DNA of 64,000 bases, from positions 744,001 to 808,000 of the forward strand of contig JADLSH010000073.1 of NCBI GenBank assembly GCA_016169945.1. The letters are read 5' to 3'. Both the position numbers and the translations under genes were made by a program. The notes beneath the pieces were generated by a model. It saw only the letters and a list, made by a program, of their open reading frames with translations. It did no database searches and was not told the DNA's origin. Shown piece by piece: positions 44,118 through 54,688 of this stretch. Each line of letters opens with the position of its first letter. Within the stretch, counting starts at the first letter, position 1. The stretch is from Trachythela sp. YZ-2020 (taxonomy: Eukaryota > Cnidaria > Anthozoa > Malacalcyonacea > Clavulariidae).

Positions 44118-45341
44118 TCAGGTCTCGTGAAGCAGTCTTTGTTCGTAACCTTCTCGTTGCTCTGGAGTCATCATTGCTAAATCTTTAGGTCTCCAATCAG
44201 CCGAGTCTACCCAATTGTGGAAAAAGCTGTGTTTGAGTTTGGGTCGTTCTCCTTGTGTTGGTGGTGGTGTGAGAAAGCCAGGTTTAGGAGTAGCAGGCAT
44301 AGGTTGTGTCATCTCGATAGATCTAGGAGTGGTTGGTTGTGTTATTTCCATAGGTTCAGGAGCGGTTGGTGGTTCAATGAGATCTGGGGTTACAACAATT
44401 GGAGGATGATGGACTGGAATATCCATCTTGTTTTTAAAAGTTAGAAATCGATTTAGTTGGTCAGAATACAGCTTGCTTTTTTCATCCGGGGTAAGCTGTG
44501 GTGCTTTAATGATCTCTTTCATTCGCTGCTCGGTGTTATACATTGCATTTACAAGGGGTGGTTGACGATAAGACTGTTTCCGTACATATTCGACTAAGGC
44601 CTCGCCTGGCAATACATTTGTTTTGAGTCGTTGTTGATCATCCGTTGTAGGTTTTAAATCCAACATTAAATACCCATGAGGACGGCTCGTAGCGTCTTCA
44701 TAACTTCTCATAAACTCTCCCACTTTGCCAGGATGAATTTGTCTTGCAAGCATAGAGATGTGTTGCTTATCTCTTGGTGACTTAAACAACACGATATAAT
44801 GAGCGTTGAGACTAATATTTCTCATTTCTTTGCCTTGATGAAATATATTTTGGACAATGTAGATGACGGACAAATTTCTGTGATGACTCCCTTTTGTGAA
44901 AAGATCAGCTATACGTTTATCCTTGCCAGATTGTGCCATGAGATCATCTAGTACGATCAAATTGCGTTGAGAAACATCTAGGTAACCTGCTTTGTCAATA
45001 TCTTCAGGTATTCCTTCATTGAATTCTATTCCAGGCATTGTTCTCATCATATCAAAATAGGATGGCTGCCATTGACCATAACACCAGACGATACGCTGAG
45101 GAGGTGGACTTATGGTTTTCTGGGCATTCTCCAATAGACGTTTCACCCATACAGTCTTACCACTCTGTGTACATCCTGCTACGATACAAGTAAAGGGGTG
45201 TTGCAGAACTGTAGATCCATTAACCGTAAAGTATTGTTGTCCAAGATTACGATTTTTATTCGCATGAATAGTCTTCTTGTGGCGAAGACGATTACTTGTA
45301 TTTACAAATGATTTGCCGCAAACGTCGCACTCATAGGACAT
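44118..45341 (-). CDS. Packaging ATPase of Polinton/adintovirus type with N-terminal zinc finger
   Basis: A 407-residue ORF. Residues 1-26 form a C2H2 zinc finger (Cys5, Cys8, His21, His26). An FtsK/HerA-type (A32-like) packaging ATPase core follows: Walker A GCTQSGKT (56-63), Walker B NLIVLDD (127-133), and a YIVQN sensor-like strand (161-165). The C-terminal 130 residues are Pro-rich, with MEITQP-type repeats. In Polintons and related virus-like elements this enzyme would drive genome packaging into capsids. The finger recalls the one at the start of the broken polymerase at 33916. The C terminus may be frameshifted: after the stop at 44118 another frame continues with a motif like its own last 25 residues. 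No introns. The start ATG is the first in frame. Confidence 0.85.
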   Translation of the reverse strand: MSYECDVCGKSFVNTSNRLRHKKTIHANKNRNLGQQYFTVNGSTVLQHPFTCIVAGCTQSGKTVWVKRLLENAQKTISPPPQRIVWCYGQWQPSYFDMMRTMPGIEFNEGIPEDIDKAGYLDVSQRNLIVLDDLMAQSGKDKRIADLFTKGSHHRNLSVIYIVQNIFHQGKEMRNISLNAHYIVLFKSPRDKQHISMLARQIHPGKVGEFMRSYEDATSRPHGYLMLDLKPTTDDQQRLKTNVLPGEALVEYVRKQSYRQPPLVNAMYNTEQRMKEIIKAPQLTPDEKSKLYSDQLNRFLTFKNKMDIPVHHPPIVVTPDLIEPPTAPEPMEITQPTTPRSIEMTQPMPATPKPGFLTPPPTQGERPKLKHSFFHNWVDSADWRPKDLAMMTPEQREGYEQRLLHET

Positions 45342-45422
45342 GTTTACTCTTCAAGAACCACAGTAAAATGATTTGAAACAAGGGCGATGAGATATATTTA
45401 TACCAGTGACAATACATATAGT

Positions 45423-45720
45423 CCATGACTATGACTATAGTATAGTCCATGACTATGACTATGACTATGACTATGACTATGACTATGACTATGACTATGA
45501 CTATGACTATGACTATGACTATGACTATGACTATGACTATGACTATGACTAATATGACTATGACTATGACTATGACTATGACTATGACTATGACTATGAC
45601 TATGACTATGACTATGACTATGACTATGACTATGACTATGACTATGACTATGACTATGACTATGACTATAGTTTATGACTTATGACTAATGACTTATGAC
45701 TTATGACTTATGACTTATAA
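45423..45720. repeat. TGACTA hexanucleotide microsatellite in a divergent intergenic region
   Basis: About 38 units of GACTAT run from 45437 to 45670, broken once by AATATGACTA near 45550, followed by degenerate ACTTATG units to 45720. Because the unit is a multiple of three it yields a spurious Met-Thr reading frame. It separates the ATPase gene from the plus-strand genes, where a shared promoter would be expected. Confidence 0.9.
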
Positions 45721-45747
45721 CTTATCATCGCACTTCCTAAACACACA

Positions 45748-45903
45748 ATGGACAAACTTAGACCTTTCGAACACGATATTATTGATCTGACTAACAAAAA
45801 TAAAAGTGTTAAAACAAAAAGGAAGATACTTGTTCAGCGTAGAAATGGTTTCCTAGGATTGGTACTGGCTCCAATCTTAGAAGGACTTGCAGAATTGGTA
45901 TAA
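45748..45903 (+). CDS. Small basic/hydrophobic ORF (51 codons) next to the packaging ATPase
   Basis: ATG at 45748, stop at 45901-45903. The product has an acidic N-terminal third, a strongly basic centre (KTKRKILVQRR) and a hydrophobic C-terminal segment (GFLGLVLAPILEGLAEL). The pattern recalls small virion core or membrane-active proteins of adenovirus- and adintovirus-like elements, but similarity at this length is only suggestive. It ends one base before an ATG of the next ORF, which supports a compact viral gene layout. It could also be a chance frame in AT-rich sequence. Confidence 0.5.
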   Translation: MDKLRPFEHDIIDLTNKNKSVKTKRKILVQRRNGFLGLVLAPILEGLAELV

Positions 45904-45940
45904 AATGATCAACATTAAATTCATATCCATCATTCCAACC

Positions 45941-46705
45941 ATGGATAGCACCAAAAGACCATCCCCTGAGCAGTGGCGACTTCAAGACATTCTTGAATAT
46001 CTTGACAATGAAAATAGTTATGGCGCTGAAGAAATCCTTCACTCCATTCTCACATCTACGGATATTTTGACGTGGAATACAAAAGGAGAAATCGTCTACA
46101 GAGGACAGGATATACGTGGAACTGATATTGTAAACATTCTCAAATATTGCACGAGGCCTTTTCATCCATATATTCCAGAGCCTTATGGATTGAGTATATT
46201 TCTCAAAGGTCTTGCGGCATTGGAAATTGATAAAAGTCTTATCACCAACGGGCGGGTCCTCGCAATGCTAGCACGGATGGAGTCACGGCAACATGAAGAT
46301 ATAGAGGATTCGTCTGAAGATATAAAATGTAACAATTGCGAAAATTGTTTACAGATATGTCAATTGGGTACATGCCCTATCTGTACATGGACGGATTTTT
46401 ATTCGAGTTTTGCCGGATGTCACTGTATGATTTGTGATTGTACACTTTACAAAGATGATTTCACACATACGATTGTGTGTTGTTCACATTGTTATTGTGA
46501 TGAAATATTAGATGTCCGTACAAATAGAAGTCACTTTTATGATCTTCCTTATCTTCCTTATCTTTATCTTCCTTATCTTTATCTTCCTTATCTTCCTTAT
46601 CTTTATCTTCCTTGGGCCTTTATGGATGAAAACCAACCTCAAACAGTAAATTCTAAGTCTTTGAATATTATTGAGATTCTTATTCGTCCTGTACGAGCCC
46701 ATTGA
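45941..46705 (+). CDS. Cys-rich protein of the virus-like module, function unknown
   Basis: The frame is open from 45887; I prefer the ATG at 45941 (context ACCATGG), giving 254 residues, with 45905 as an alternative. The N-terminal half has a block (YRGQDIRGTDIVNIL, then KGLAALEIDKSLITNGR) of the type I associate with uncharacterised proteins next to Polinton-like genes in cnidarians. That association is from memory and unverified. The C-terminal half holds about 17 cysteines in CxxC patterns, suggesting metal binding. A PYLPYLYLP repeat is encoded by a CTTATCTTTATCTTCC microsatellite at 46540-46612, so part of the protein is expanded repeat. Confidence 0.6.
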   Translation: MDSTKRPSPEQWRLQDILEYLDNENSYGAEEILHSILTSTDILTWNTKGEIVYRGQDIRGTDIVNILKYCTRPFHPYIPEPYGLSIFLKGLAALEIDKSLITNGRVLAMLARMESRQHEDIEDSSEDIKCNNCENCLQICQLGTCPICTWTDFYSSFAGCHCMICDCTLYKDDFTHTIVCCSHCYCDEILDVRTNRSHFYDLPYLPYLYLPYLYLPYLPYLYLPWAFMDENQPQTVNSKSLNIIEILIRPVRAH

Positions 46706-47570
46706 GTTGCTTTACCTATACATGCTGGCGTTAAATTTTACGAGCATTAAAGACACAACAATTTAGATTGTCATGGTCTAAGCATGGACATCATAGTTTA
46801 ATAATAATACTGTAGACTACGTCGGTCTTCGGCCAATTTTACAAATTATAGAAGTACTACGCCTATAGCTATTAAAATGGTTTTCAAAATATAGTTTTCT
46901 GTTTGGCATAAAGCCGTAAACATGATATTGTACAATGAAGTAAAACCGGAATTACCTCACGAAAGCTTTGAAATGCCATCTTTCAATATTGCCGCCAAAA
47001 ACAACTTGCTGTTTGTACGCCTTCGGGTTTGTTCGAAAAATATATTTACTCAGAATTCGAACCCTTTTTTTTTGCCAAACAATTCGGTTGCCAGCAGTTT
47101 TAATTTACAAGTTCCCATTTGCTTTTCTTGAATATCACAAGTTCTTGCACATCTAATGCCTGCAGACTCAGTGTATTACTAACAAACATTGTTTTTGAAA
47201 GCTGTAAAACAACTTTGCTTTGGCTTCATTTTTCTATTTTCATGTTTTGTTAGGATCTTCTGCAATACGCATGCGTTGACAATTGTTTTTCAACTTAAAA
47301 AACAAATGGAATTTCATTTGATTGGCTGCCATAAGTCTAATTTTGTTCTCAAATTTAATTATTCAAGCACTGCCTAAAATTCCAAAATTTATGGCTTATA
47401 ATTTTATATGTTCTATTTCTCATTTGTTTGGTCTATATATATAAACGGTTTTGATCAAGTATTATTTTATCTCGGAACTTTCTAAAATGCTCAAATTCAT
47501 GTCTGAATAGTTCAATTTCAGTTGCTTCATGTTTTGACGTACGCTTTTCAGCCAATCAAAAACGTTCTTA
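46706..47570. other. Spacer, nothing recognised
   Basis: AT-rich with short overlapping plus-strand frames that look like chance. No repeat end, RNA gene or coding family recognised. Confidence 0.4.
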
Positions 47571-47708
47571 TATTGGGTTAAATGTCTTAACCCAGGGTTA
47601 ACTAATCGCACCGCTAACCGACCTTTGAGCAACGCCAAATTAACCCAGGATTAGCTAACCCAGGGTTAAGGATTTTTAACCCTGGGTTAGCGCTAATCCT
47701 GGGTTAAG
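47571..47708. repeat. TTAACCCAGGGTTAA palindrome cluster, left part of an interrupted element
   Basis: At least five overlapping TAACCC(A)GG(G)TTA palindromes occur here, including AACCCTGGGTTAGCGCTAATCC. The TTAACCGG...CCGG sequence beyond 48423 may be the other half of the host sequence, split by the MITE at 47713-48419. Confidence 0.55.
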
Positions 47709-47712
47709 TTAA

Positions 47713-48419
47713 GGTGGCTCGATATAGTAATCACAAAAACCTAGCTTATTCAAGAATCGCGAAAACAAAACTTCATACTCTATGAAAAAATCCGTGTGAC
47801 CATTTGCACGCGTGGGAATATTAACGAAAGAACTTACAAAATGATCTGACGTAAGCAGTTGCTCGCACCATCTCGCGTCATTGTGCGTGTTATATACCGT
47901 TTCATGTCAATTGCTGACGTCATTAAAAAATTCCGTTTTTGAAAAACAATGCGCTATATCTCATTATTTTGTCTGGTGATCTATGTTCAAATTTTGCATG
48001 CGGTATTGCACCGCAAAATCTTTCATTGTACCAAAAATAAAAAAATTCTGTAATGTCAAAAAAATTTTATCGAAGAAAACGACATTTTCCCCTTTTTCAA
48101 AAAAATGGCATTACAGAATTTTTTCATACTCTGCTTATTGTTAGTCTGTCTTGCAAGTAAAATAATGAAAGAAAAAAAATTGGGGGTCACCGTGCTTCTT
48201 TTCCAACTACACGAGGCGATAGGCTATTTTAGAGTGAATTTCGTACGCGTATGTTGCCATAGCAACGAACAGTGTGTTACTAAAACTAACATAATTTGAA
48301 AGTAGAAACATCAAAATATATGAAAACCCTGATACCTGATGAATAAAACCTAAAAATATGGAGTTTAATAATTTCAAATTGTTGATCACCTGAATTTTTG
48401 AAAACTGTATCGAGCCACC
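47713..48419. mobile_element. TTAA-flanked MITE (Kolobok/piggyBac-like), 707 bp
   Basis: Ends GGTGGCTCGATATAG and its complement CTGTATCGAGCCACC (one mismatch over 15 bp) are each flanked by TTAA (47709-47712 and 48420-48423), the target site used by Kolobok and piggyBac transposons. There is no transposase. Related sequence recurs at 63762-63900 and 63940-64000. Confidence 0.8.
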
Positions 48420-48454
48420 TTAACCGGCTTTTGAACAACCGGCCCCTGTAGTAC

Positions 48455-48645
48455 AAAGGAAGATAAAGAAGATAAAGATAAGGAAGATAAAGATAAGAAA
48501 GATAAAGATAAAGATAAGGAAGATAAAGATAAGGAAGATAAAGATAAGGAAGATAAAGATAAGGAAGATAAAGATAAGGAAGATAAAGATAAGGAAGATA
48601 AAGATAAGGAAGATAAAGATAAGGAAGATAAAGATAAGGAAGATA
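48455..48645. repeat. GGAAGATAAAGATAA microsatellite
   Basis: About a dozen units of AAGGAAGATAAAGAT in tandem. It is the complement of the CTTATCTTTATCTTCC array inside the Cys-rich ORF at 46540-46612. Confidence 0.9.
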
Positions 48646-49500
48646 AGTCGGCTCGGAGGTATATATACTAGGCTCGGAGATATATACTAAGCTTGGCTCG
48701 GGCCTATCCTTATATGTTAGAGCTCGGCTCGGGCCTATCCTTGCGTTTTAGAGCTCGGCTCGAAGCTAAGCTCGCTCTATATGGAGGTTGGCTCGCTCGA
48801 TATGAAGCTAACATCGCTCGATATTCAATTATTCAATTTTAGGATTCAATGATTCACTCTTAGGATTTGGAGTTTAAGAATAATACGTTCTTAGAAGCAG
48901 ACCCAGAGGAGACCTTATTTACTTTGTTAAAAATATATTTAATATTGGGTATATCAAACGCGCTATAGTAGCCTGAAATAAACTAAAAACTGTACATAAG
49001 CAAACGGCAATGAAGTAGCCAGAAATAAACTAAAATCTGTAGATAAACAAAGGGCAACGAAGTAGCCGGGAATAAAAACTTTAGATAAACAAACGGCAGC
49101 AAATTAGCCAGAAATAAACTAAAAACTGTAGATAAACAAACGGCAGCGGTTCAAAAATGTCAAGAAAAAGCCATTAGCACTGTAGTAAGCTGAAATAAAT
49201 GGATCTCAGAATGAAATGAACATAACCCTCTACATTTTTACAAATTGTGTTAATGCGCATGCGTATGATGTCATTACCTACGTCCCACAAGCATTCAGGA
49301 AAACTTAAGTGAATATATACCGAGCGCTACAACATTCCTGCTCTTAATAAATTAAAAAAACTGAAGATAAACAAACGGCGGCGGTTCAAAAATGTTAAGA
49401 AAAGCCATTAGCACTGTAGTAAGCTTAAATAAATTAACATGAGCCTGAATAAATTAAATGACTTAAGAAATGATGACGTCATGGGCGGAGCAAGGCGCTC
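48646..49500. repeat. GGCTCG-rich repeats and ~45-bp AAACTGTAGATAAACAAACGG units
   Basis: From 48650 to 48830 there are degenerate GGCTCGGGCCTATCCTT and GCTCGCTCGATAT units. From 48970 to 49145 four units of about 45 bp follow (GCCAGAAATAAACTAAAA, CTGTAGATAAACAAACGGCA). A further copy with GCGGTTCAAAAATGT and AGCCATTAGCACTGTAGTAAG occurs at both 49143-49200 and 49380-49435. No gene. Confidence 0.7.
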
Positions 49501-50329
49501 CCGACGTAGAACCCCTCTTCCCCTACTACTAAGGGGGTTATATAACCTACACATAATCTTTCTTGATATCAGCAGAAATGAGTGAAAGTTTTATTGCGCG
49601 CGCAAGAGATTTCTTCTTCGCTCACTTTTCTCCTTTAATTTTCTGCATAATATGCGCGCGGTTTCAAGAAAATGATCACAGGAGTTATGCTTTAGTATCA
49701 CAATGATACCGACATTCAAAATCATTAGTATACAGCTAGTGATTACAGAATCCTCAGTTAACATAATGCCAGTTTTACAATAAAGCAGTACGCATACGGC
49801 CTAAACGACCCTGCCCCTTGAACCATGCAAAGGCGCATGCAAGAAAATTGTAAAGTTTAGGGTCCCTGAAATGGTATTTCCTGCATTCTGGGTAAACGTT
49901 TTTTATACTTAAAGTTATAATCATCGCAAACACTCCGATTTAGACTGCACATTTTAGCACTATATATAGTCTATATGAAATATTGAAGCTTGTTATGTGT
50001 TTTCGAGCCGTTCTTCATTTTCATTTTGGCGACAGAGCGGGAACGTTCATCGCCAATCTCGTCCTCAGGGTCTTCGGGGTGCTCCATGACAAAACTCTAA
50101 CAAACAAGATAAAAATACTGTTTACAACATCCATATATTTACAAAGTATTTGCAAACACGACAAAAATATTTTACAGACTATTTAACAATTAGACAACGA
50201 GGCCGAGTTGTCTAATTAATTGTATTAGTATAAAACTACTAGTATATTTCAACGTTTTTAGCGAAATTTAAGAGAATTCATGAGCATTTTTAAGCTGTAA
50301 ACAATATGGCGGGAAATCTCGAAGCTAGA
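49501..50329. other. Spacer with a short ACAATTAGACAAC palindrome
   Basis: No gene recognised. At 50184-50216 AACAATTAGACAAC...GTTGTCTAATTAATTGT forms a small palindrome with the same arm sequence as the larger palindrome at 57601-57706. Confidence 0.5.
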
Positions 50330-51340
50330 GGTTTCCACAAGATGCTCGGCAACTGTTCAAAAACTTTTCCTTATATTAGCAACAAATGTTTGAGCTACTT
50401 TTTTAGTTACGAGCAACAAAGCCAACAATTTCCAATCTGTTATTTTAAGGAATGTAACCGCGAATATATAAATATATATAACAAATTGAGGGTTGCTTCG
50501 CGTGTGCCTAAAAGATATAAACAAAATCTCGACGTTTCGAGCTAAAGCCCTTCGTCAGGAGAAATTAGTAGGGATATAAATATATATATTTTCTTATAGT
50601 ACCCCTTTCTTGTACGACCCCTTATAGTACGAATTAGTTTCATTTCGTTATTATATTCAGTTCATCAGTTTATCTCCAGTATCCAATTATTACCCGGGTA
50701 ATTTAATATAGTTATACTTATTGCAGGAGAATCAACCCCGGAGTTTCTTGACACGTATTCTAGTTTCCTTCATTGCTAATAATGCTAAAGTACAATGATT
50801 CTCAGAGGCAGAAAGCCTGCTGAGTAAATGTTTTCACTGTCACTATGTACTTAAGAACATTTAGAGGAACTGAAATTGAAGTAGTGTTAAATTTCCTATT
50901 TTGTTAACCGTTAACAGTGACACATTGATGTGTGGTTATCTATGAAAGTACTCTTTTATTGAGAAAGATACGATGATTTAGATATTAAAATTTTTCATAT
51001 GTGCATGGTGAAAATGTATAAGTTCCTTTGATTGTTTTAAGGTGATGTTATCGATTCGTAACGACAATTTGTAACGCAATGCGTTGCTGCATGAACAAAT
51101 CAAATTTCGTGTAACATCATTTTGATTACAGTTCGTCGTTGAAAATCGCCCTGTGCAACATCGCCTTTGCATGCAAACACCAGCTATAGGCTACATGAAA
51201 ATTTTCTAAAATTTGACCAGCAACATAGAGCAACGTTCTAAAAATCAAGCATCTTTTCGGAAAAGTAGAGCATAATTTGAGCAACATTTTAAGGTTTTTC
51301 AAGCATCTTTTTTGGAAATTTCGAGCATCTTGTGGAAACC
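50330..51340. mobile_element. Candidate TIR element with GGTTTCCACAAGATGCTCG ends
   Basis: GGTTTCCACAAGATGCTCG at 50330-50348 is repeated inverted as CGAGCATCTTGTGGAAACC ending at 51340, a perfect 19-bp pair about 1 kb apart. The interior has no transposase and includes the hammerhead-like motif at 50527-50560. I do not see a clear target duplication. Confidence 0.55.
50522..50566 (-). ncRNA. Hammerhead-like motif of Penelope-element type (degenerate)
   Basis: On the minus strand: TTCTC, then CTGACGA, AGGGC-TTTA-GCTC (a 4-bp stem II with one unpaired A), GAAA, CGTC and GAGA, which pairs with the first TCTC. This has the arrangement of a minimal type I hammerhead ribozyme with almost no helix III, as described for Penelope-like retroelements. 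No reverse transcriptase is adjacent. The short stems make activity uncertain. Confidence 0.4.
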
Positions 51341-53483
51341 CCTACTCGAAGCACATAAAATATAACATGAGAAATTTTATAAATCGGAAAAAAATCTTGA
51401 AATTTTATAGCTAAATAGATCAAAACATTCTTAAATCAAGAAAATGATGTGAAGGCCAAGAAAATATAGTTAAATAACTTCATGCGATTGTGTGTTCAAT
51501 GATTTTGCTCGAAATATAAACAAAAATCGTCCATGTTCATAAATTCCCCAGTCAATTTCAAGTAAAAAACTGTAAAAACGTGAGTATACGTCAAAATACC
51601 TTTTTTGCACGGAATTTCCAAGATTGTTTGTTAGTTTTTATTTCGGAATAAAAAGTGGGACAAACTTATTCTCAAGTTTTTCTCTCGCTCTTCGCGAGAT
51701 AATCTAATTGGCGCGCCTCGCAAGTCGCGACAAAAAGGCGCGTGTCGCGACAAAATGGCGCGAATCGCGACTAAAAGGCGCGACTCGTGACTAAAAGGCG
51801 CATGGTTATCTCCCGACGTATATAGTTATCTACCCCGCTGTCCACTTTTGTAGAACTGGGCCCCTGACAGGAGTATGCTATACCGTATAATATTGACAAA
51901 CAGTTGAACACCAATGCTATATGAATGAACATAGATTGTTAATATAAAGCAGGAAAAACACTCATTTTCCGATTACAGAACTAGTACCTGAAACAACTTA
52001 TGAGTGGTTATATGAACATGAATAGGTGACTCACATTCGTCATACTGCAATGCTTTAAAAAAGTTAGTTCTAAAAATAGTAATTGGATAAACTGTCAACT
52101 ATGAAGAAGTTGGAGTACAGTGTCAGTTGTTACCCCGTACCATGCCCATGGTGTTCTCTCACCAGATTAAAGACCCCTGGTGAGCTGCTCTCCTCCCTTG
52201 TAATATTCCTATCTCTCATAGTTCAGCATTAATTTCTTCAGGGGTTTTGCACAAGGGAGAGAAGACCAAGGGCAAGGGTGAAGTTGGTAGAATGTTGTTT
52301 CATGCTATATGCTATATGCAAGGGCCAACCAACTTGATTGATAAGCAGCATACAGTACTAGCTCTGTTAAAAGGTTAAATTTTATAATATTAAATGTACT
52401 CATTGTTTTTGTACACCTGGTGAAGTATACTTTATGCATTAAGTGTGCAAATAGATTACTTTCCCACCCACATAATGTCAAGAGTAACCTGGAAGTGATT
52501 TCTTTTGTAAAATGTTCCAATCAGGCACAATTCGCCTTGATAGACATTTTCATAACATGTTAGACTTCTTGTGTACCCAAAACTTTCAAAACAAATTGAG
52601 AACACACGAGGTAAATACATGCAGGATAATAAAAACCATGAACTCACGACTCATACCGCTATGGAGTATAGGGCTATAGACGGCGAGAAAACAGCTTAAT
52701 TAAAGAGGTAATTATAAAATCTAAAGACTTGAAATACAAAACGATAACGTCTCGTGCAGGGATTATTCTAAGAAAATATTACATCTCAAACCAATAGAAC
52801 TTAACATCTCTATTGTTCTTAAAATTACTCGAAGGTAAGTCACTTCTACAGCTGACTTTTTCACTTCCCATTTTGGTGATTCATTTTTATATGCGCTCCG
52901 CAGTCGCTGCCAGGCTTTCATTGGGGAGGGAGGCGGCGAAAAAACTTACTAGAACTTTTATGGGACCTAAAACTTTTACCCTGCCCGTCAGTTTCTATAT
53001 AGATTGAGGTACATTAGCTAGACTGTAGGGGGTCCGGGTGCATAGTCCTGAAACGTTAAGATCTAATCTCTAAAGTGCCACTTTCTGCTTTTTGGGGGTG
53101 ATGTTATAAAGTTTTGGTGGTCTTAAATCATCATTTAGCACATACAACTACATGACTAAAATGAAAATGTTATTCCCCATGCCTTCAACTAGTGTTAATT
53201 TTCCCAAGGGAAGATGACAATATCCCCGGGGACGAGGGGCCAGGCCCCCGGGCACTTCCTGCTCGCATGGCGTTCCGATTCAGCAAATGGTCAGTACCTG
53301 AAGGTTAATATCAGTTATTCCTTGACAATGTATATTACTTGTTAACGTGTTGAATGGAATATGATATATTTAATAGACAAAGTACAGTTTTGATCTTTCG
53401 TTTACTGATTGAAAATAAAAATTAAAAATAACAACTCCAGATTAGAACTACTGGGACACCGTGTACAGTATACATATACAGTA
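51341..53483. other. Long spacer, one short tandem array
   Basis: Mostly AT-rich without recognisable genes. At 51724-51800 four to five copies of a 19-base unit TCGCGACAAAAAGGCGCG occur, very GC-rich against the background. At 53220-53250 there is GC-rich CCCCGGGGACGAGGGGCC. I can support no coding sequence. Confidence 0.4.
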
Positions 53484-53926
53484 CAGGGTGTGTATAAAAA
53501 CGAGACCTTTAGAAATCAACTATTGTTGGAATTTGAATGCTTTAGCAATATGCTGAATCCTGCATGCTGATGCACGAGTGCGTAAATTAAAACAGTATAT
53601 TGAATTGACTTTTATACATACCGAAGTTATTTAAAAGCTCTGTGGTTTCATCCAGCATATGAATTATGTGCTGATTGAGTAATTTAACGCAGCGCTTGAG
53701 CCAAGAAATTACGTGCATCAAACAAAACTCGTTGCTCTGTGGTCAGTTGAACCATTTTTATTCGAATCTATGATATGACTAATTAGTAATTTGACAATTT
53801 TTTATGCAGTTATGCTCCTTCACACATTACAGGGTGTCTCAAAAAAAGTGAATCCTTTGAAATTTAATACAATAGTGAACCTTTTGAAATTGAACTTCAT
53901 ATTCGCATTTTCTTTCAAAGAATCTA

Positions 53927-54357
53927 CAGGGTGTATCAAAAAAACTGCAAATACCATAATTTGTATGCACGAGATCATACATTAGAATTTCAATGGCTGT
54001 GCAAATAATTACGCTTCTGGGATTTGAAAATACGTTTCCCAGGGGTATCAAAACAAGCACACAAAGTGAATTAAACTTATGAGTTCGATTACGAATGGCT
54101 CAGTTTACGAATGACTGCTGTCGAGTTTTGAGTTTGGGCGTACTTTAAAACAAGAAATACTCTTTGCTCTGTTGTTAGCTGAGCCATTCGTAATCGAACT
54201 AATTTTAATTCACTTTGTGTGCTTATTTTTATAGTACTGCACGTGGAAACGTATTTTCAAATCCCAGAAGCGTAATTATTTGCACAGCCATTGAAATTCT
54301 AATGTATGATCTCGTGCATACAAATTATGGTATTTGCAGTTTTTTTGATACACCCTG
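53927..54357. mobile_element. Mariner-like MITE, third level of the stack
   Basis: Ends CAGGGTGTATCAAAAAAACTGCAAATACC and its complement are perfect TIRs of about 100 bp, continuing through AATTTGTATGCACGAGATCATAC, with TA on both sides. The centre holds an ATTCGTAATCGAAC-type inverted segment. The very high arm identity suggests a recent insertion. Confidence 0.85.
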
Positions 54358-54359
54358 TA

Positions 54360-54688
54360 TTCAGTGCTGGAAAATGTCCGGCAGCGCCAGCAGCACCGCT
54401 GCCAGGAAATATTTGACAAAAAGTCTTCACAGGAAAAATTTAGGTCTCACAGGAAATATTTGTCATTTTATAAATAAAAACAACAGATAATTAGCTTGTT
54501 TGTGATATAAAATAAAATTTTAATTTTTAGTATGCGCTTGTACTGTATGACATATATTTACTTACTGCACGTGGCAGCTGGATTGTAAAATTCTTTCATG
54601 CAGAAAATTTTAAGTCAGACGTACACAGGAAATTTTTGTTTTGGGATTTTGCTGCCAGGAAGGAAAACAGATTATCTAGACCTGCCTG
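54360..54688. mobile_element. Possible further insertion between MITE ends
   Basis: Comparison with the compact element at 54840-54991 shows that this 329-bp block (TTCAGTGCTGGAAAATG... to ...ATCTAGACCTGCCTG) is foreign to the family. It contains several CAGGAAATATTTG / CAGGAAAAATTT repeats. It ends with CCTG-TA, but its own terminal repeats are weak. Confidence 0.45.

Noticed and set aside
45449..45685. Plus-strand frame encoding Met-Thr repeats
   Set aside because: It is a pure TGACTA microsatellite whose unit is a multiple of three, so the frame is open by composition only.
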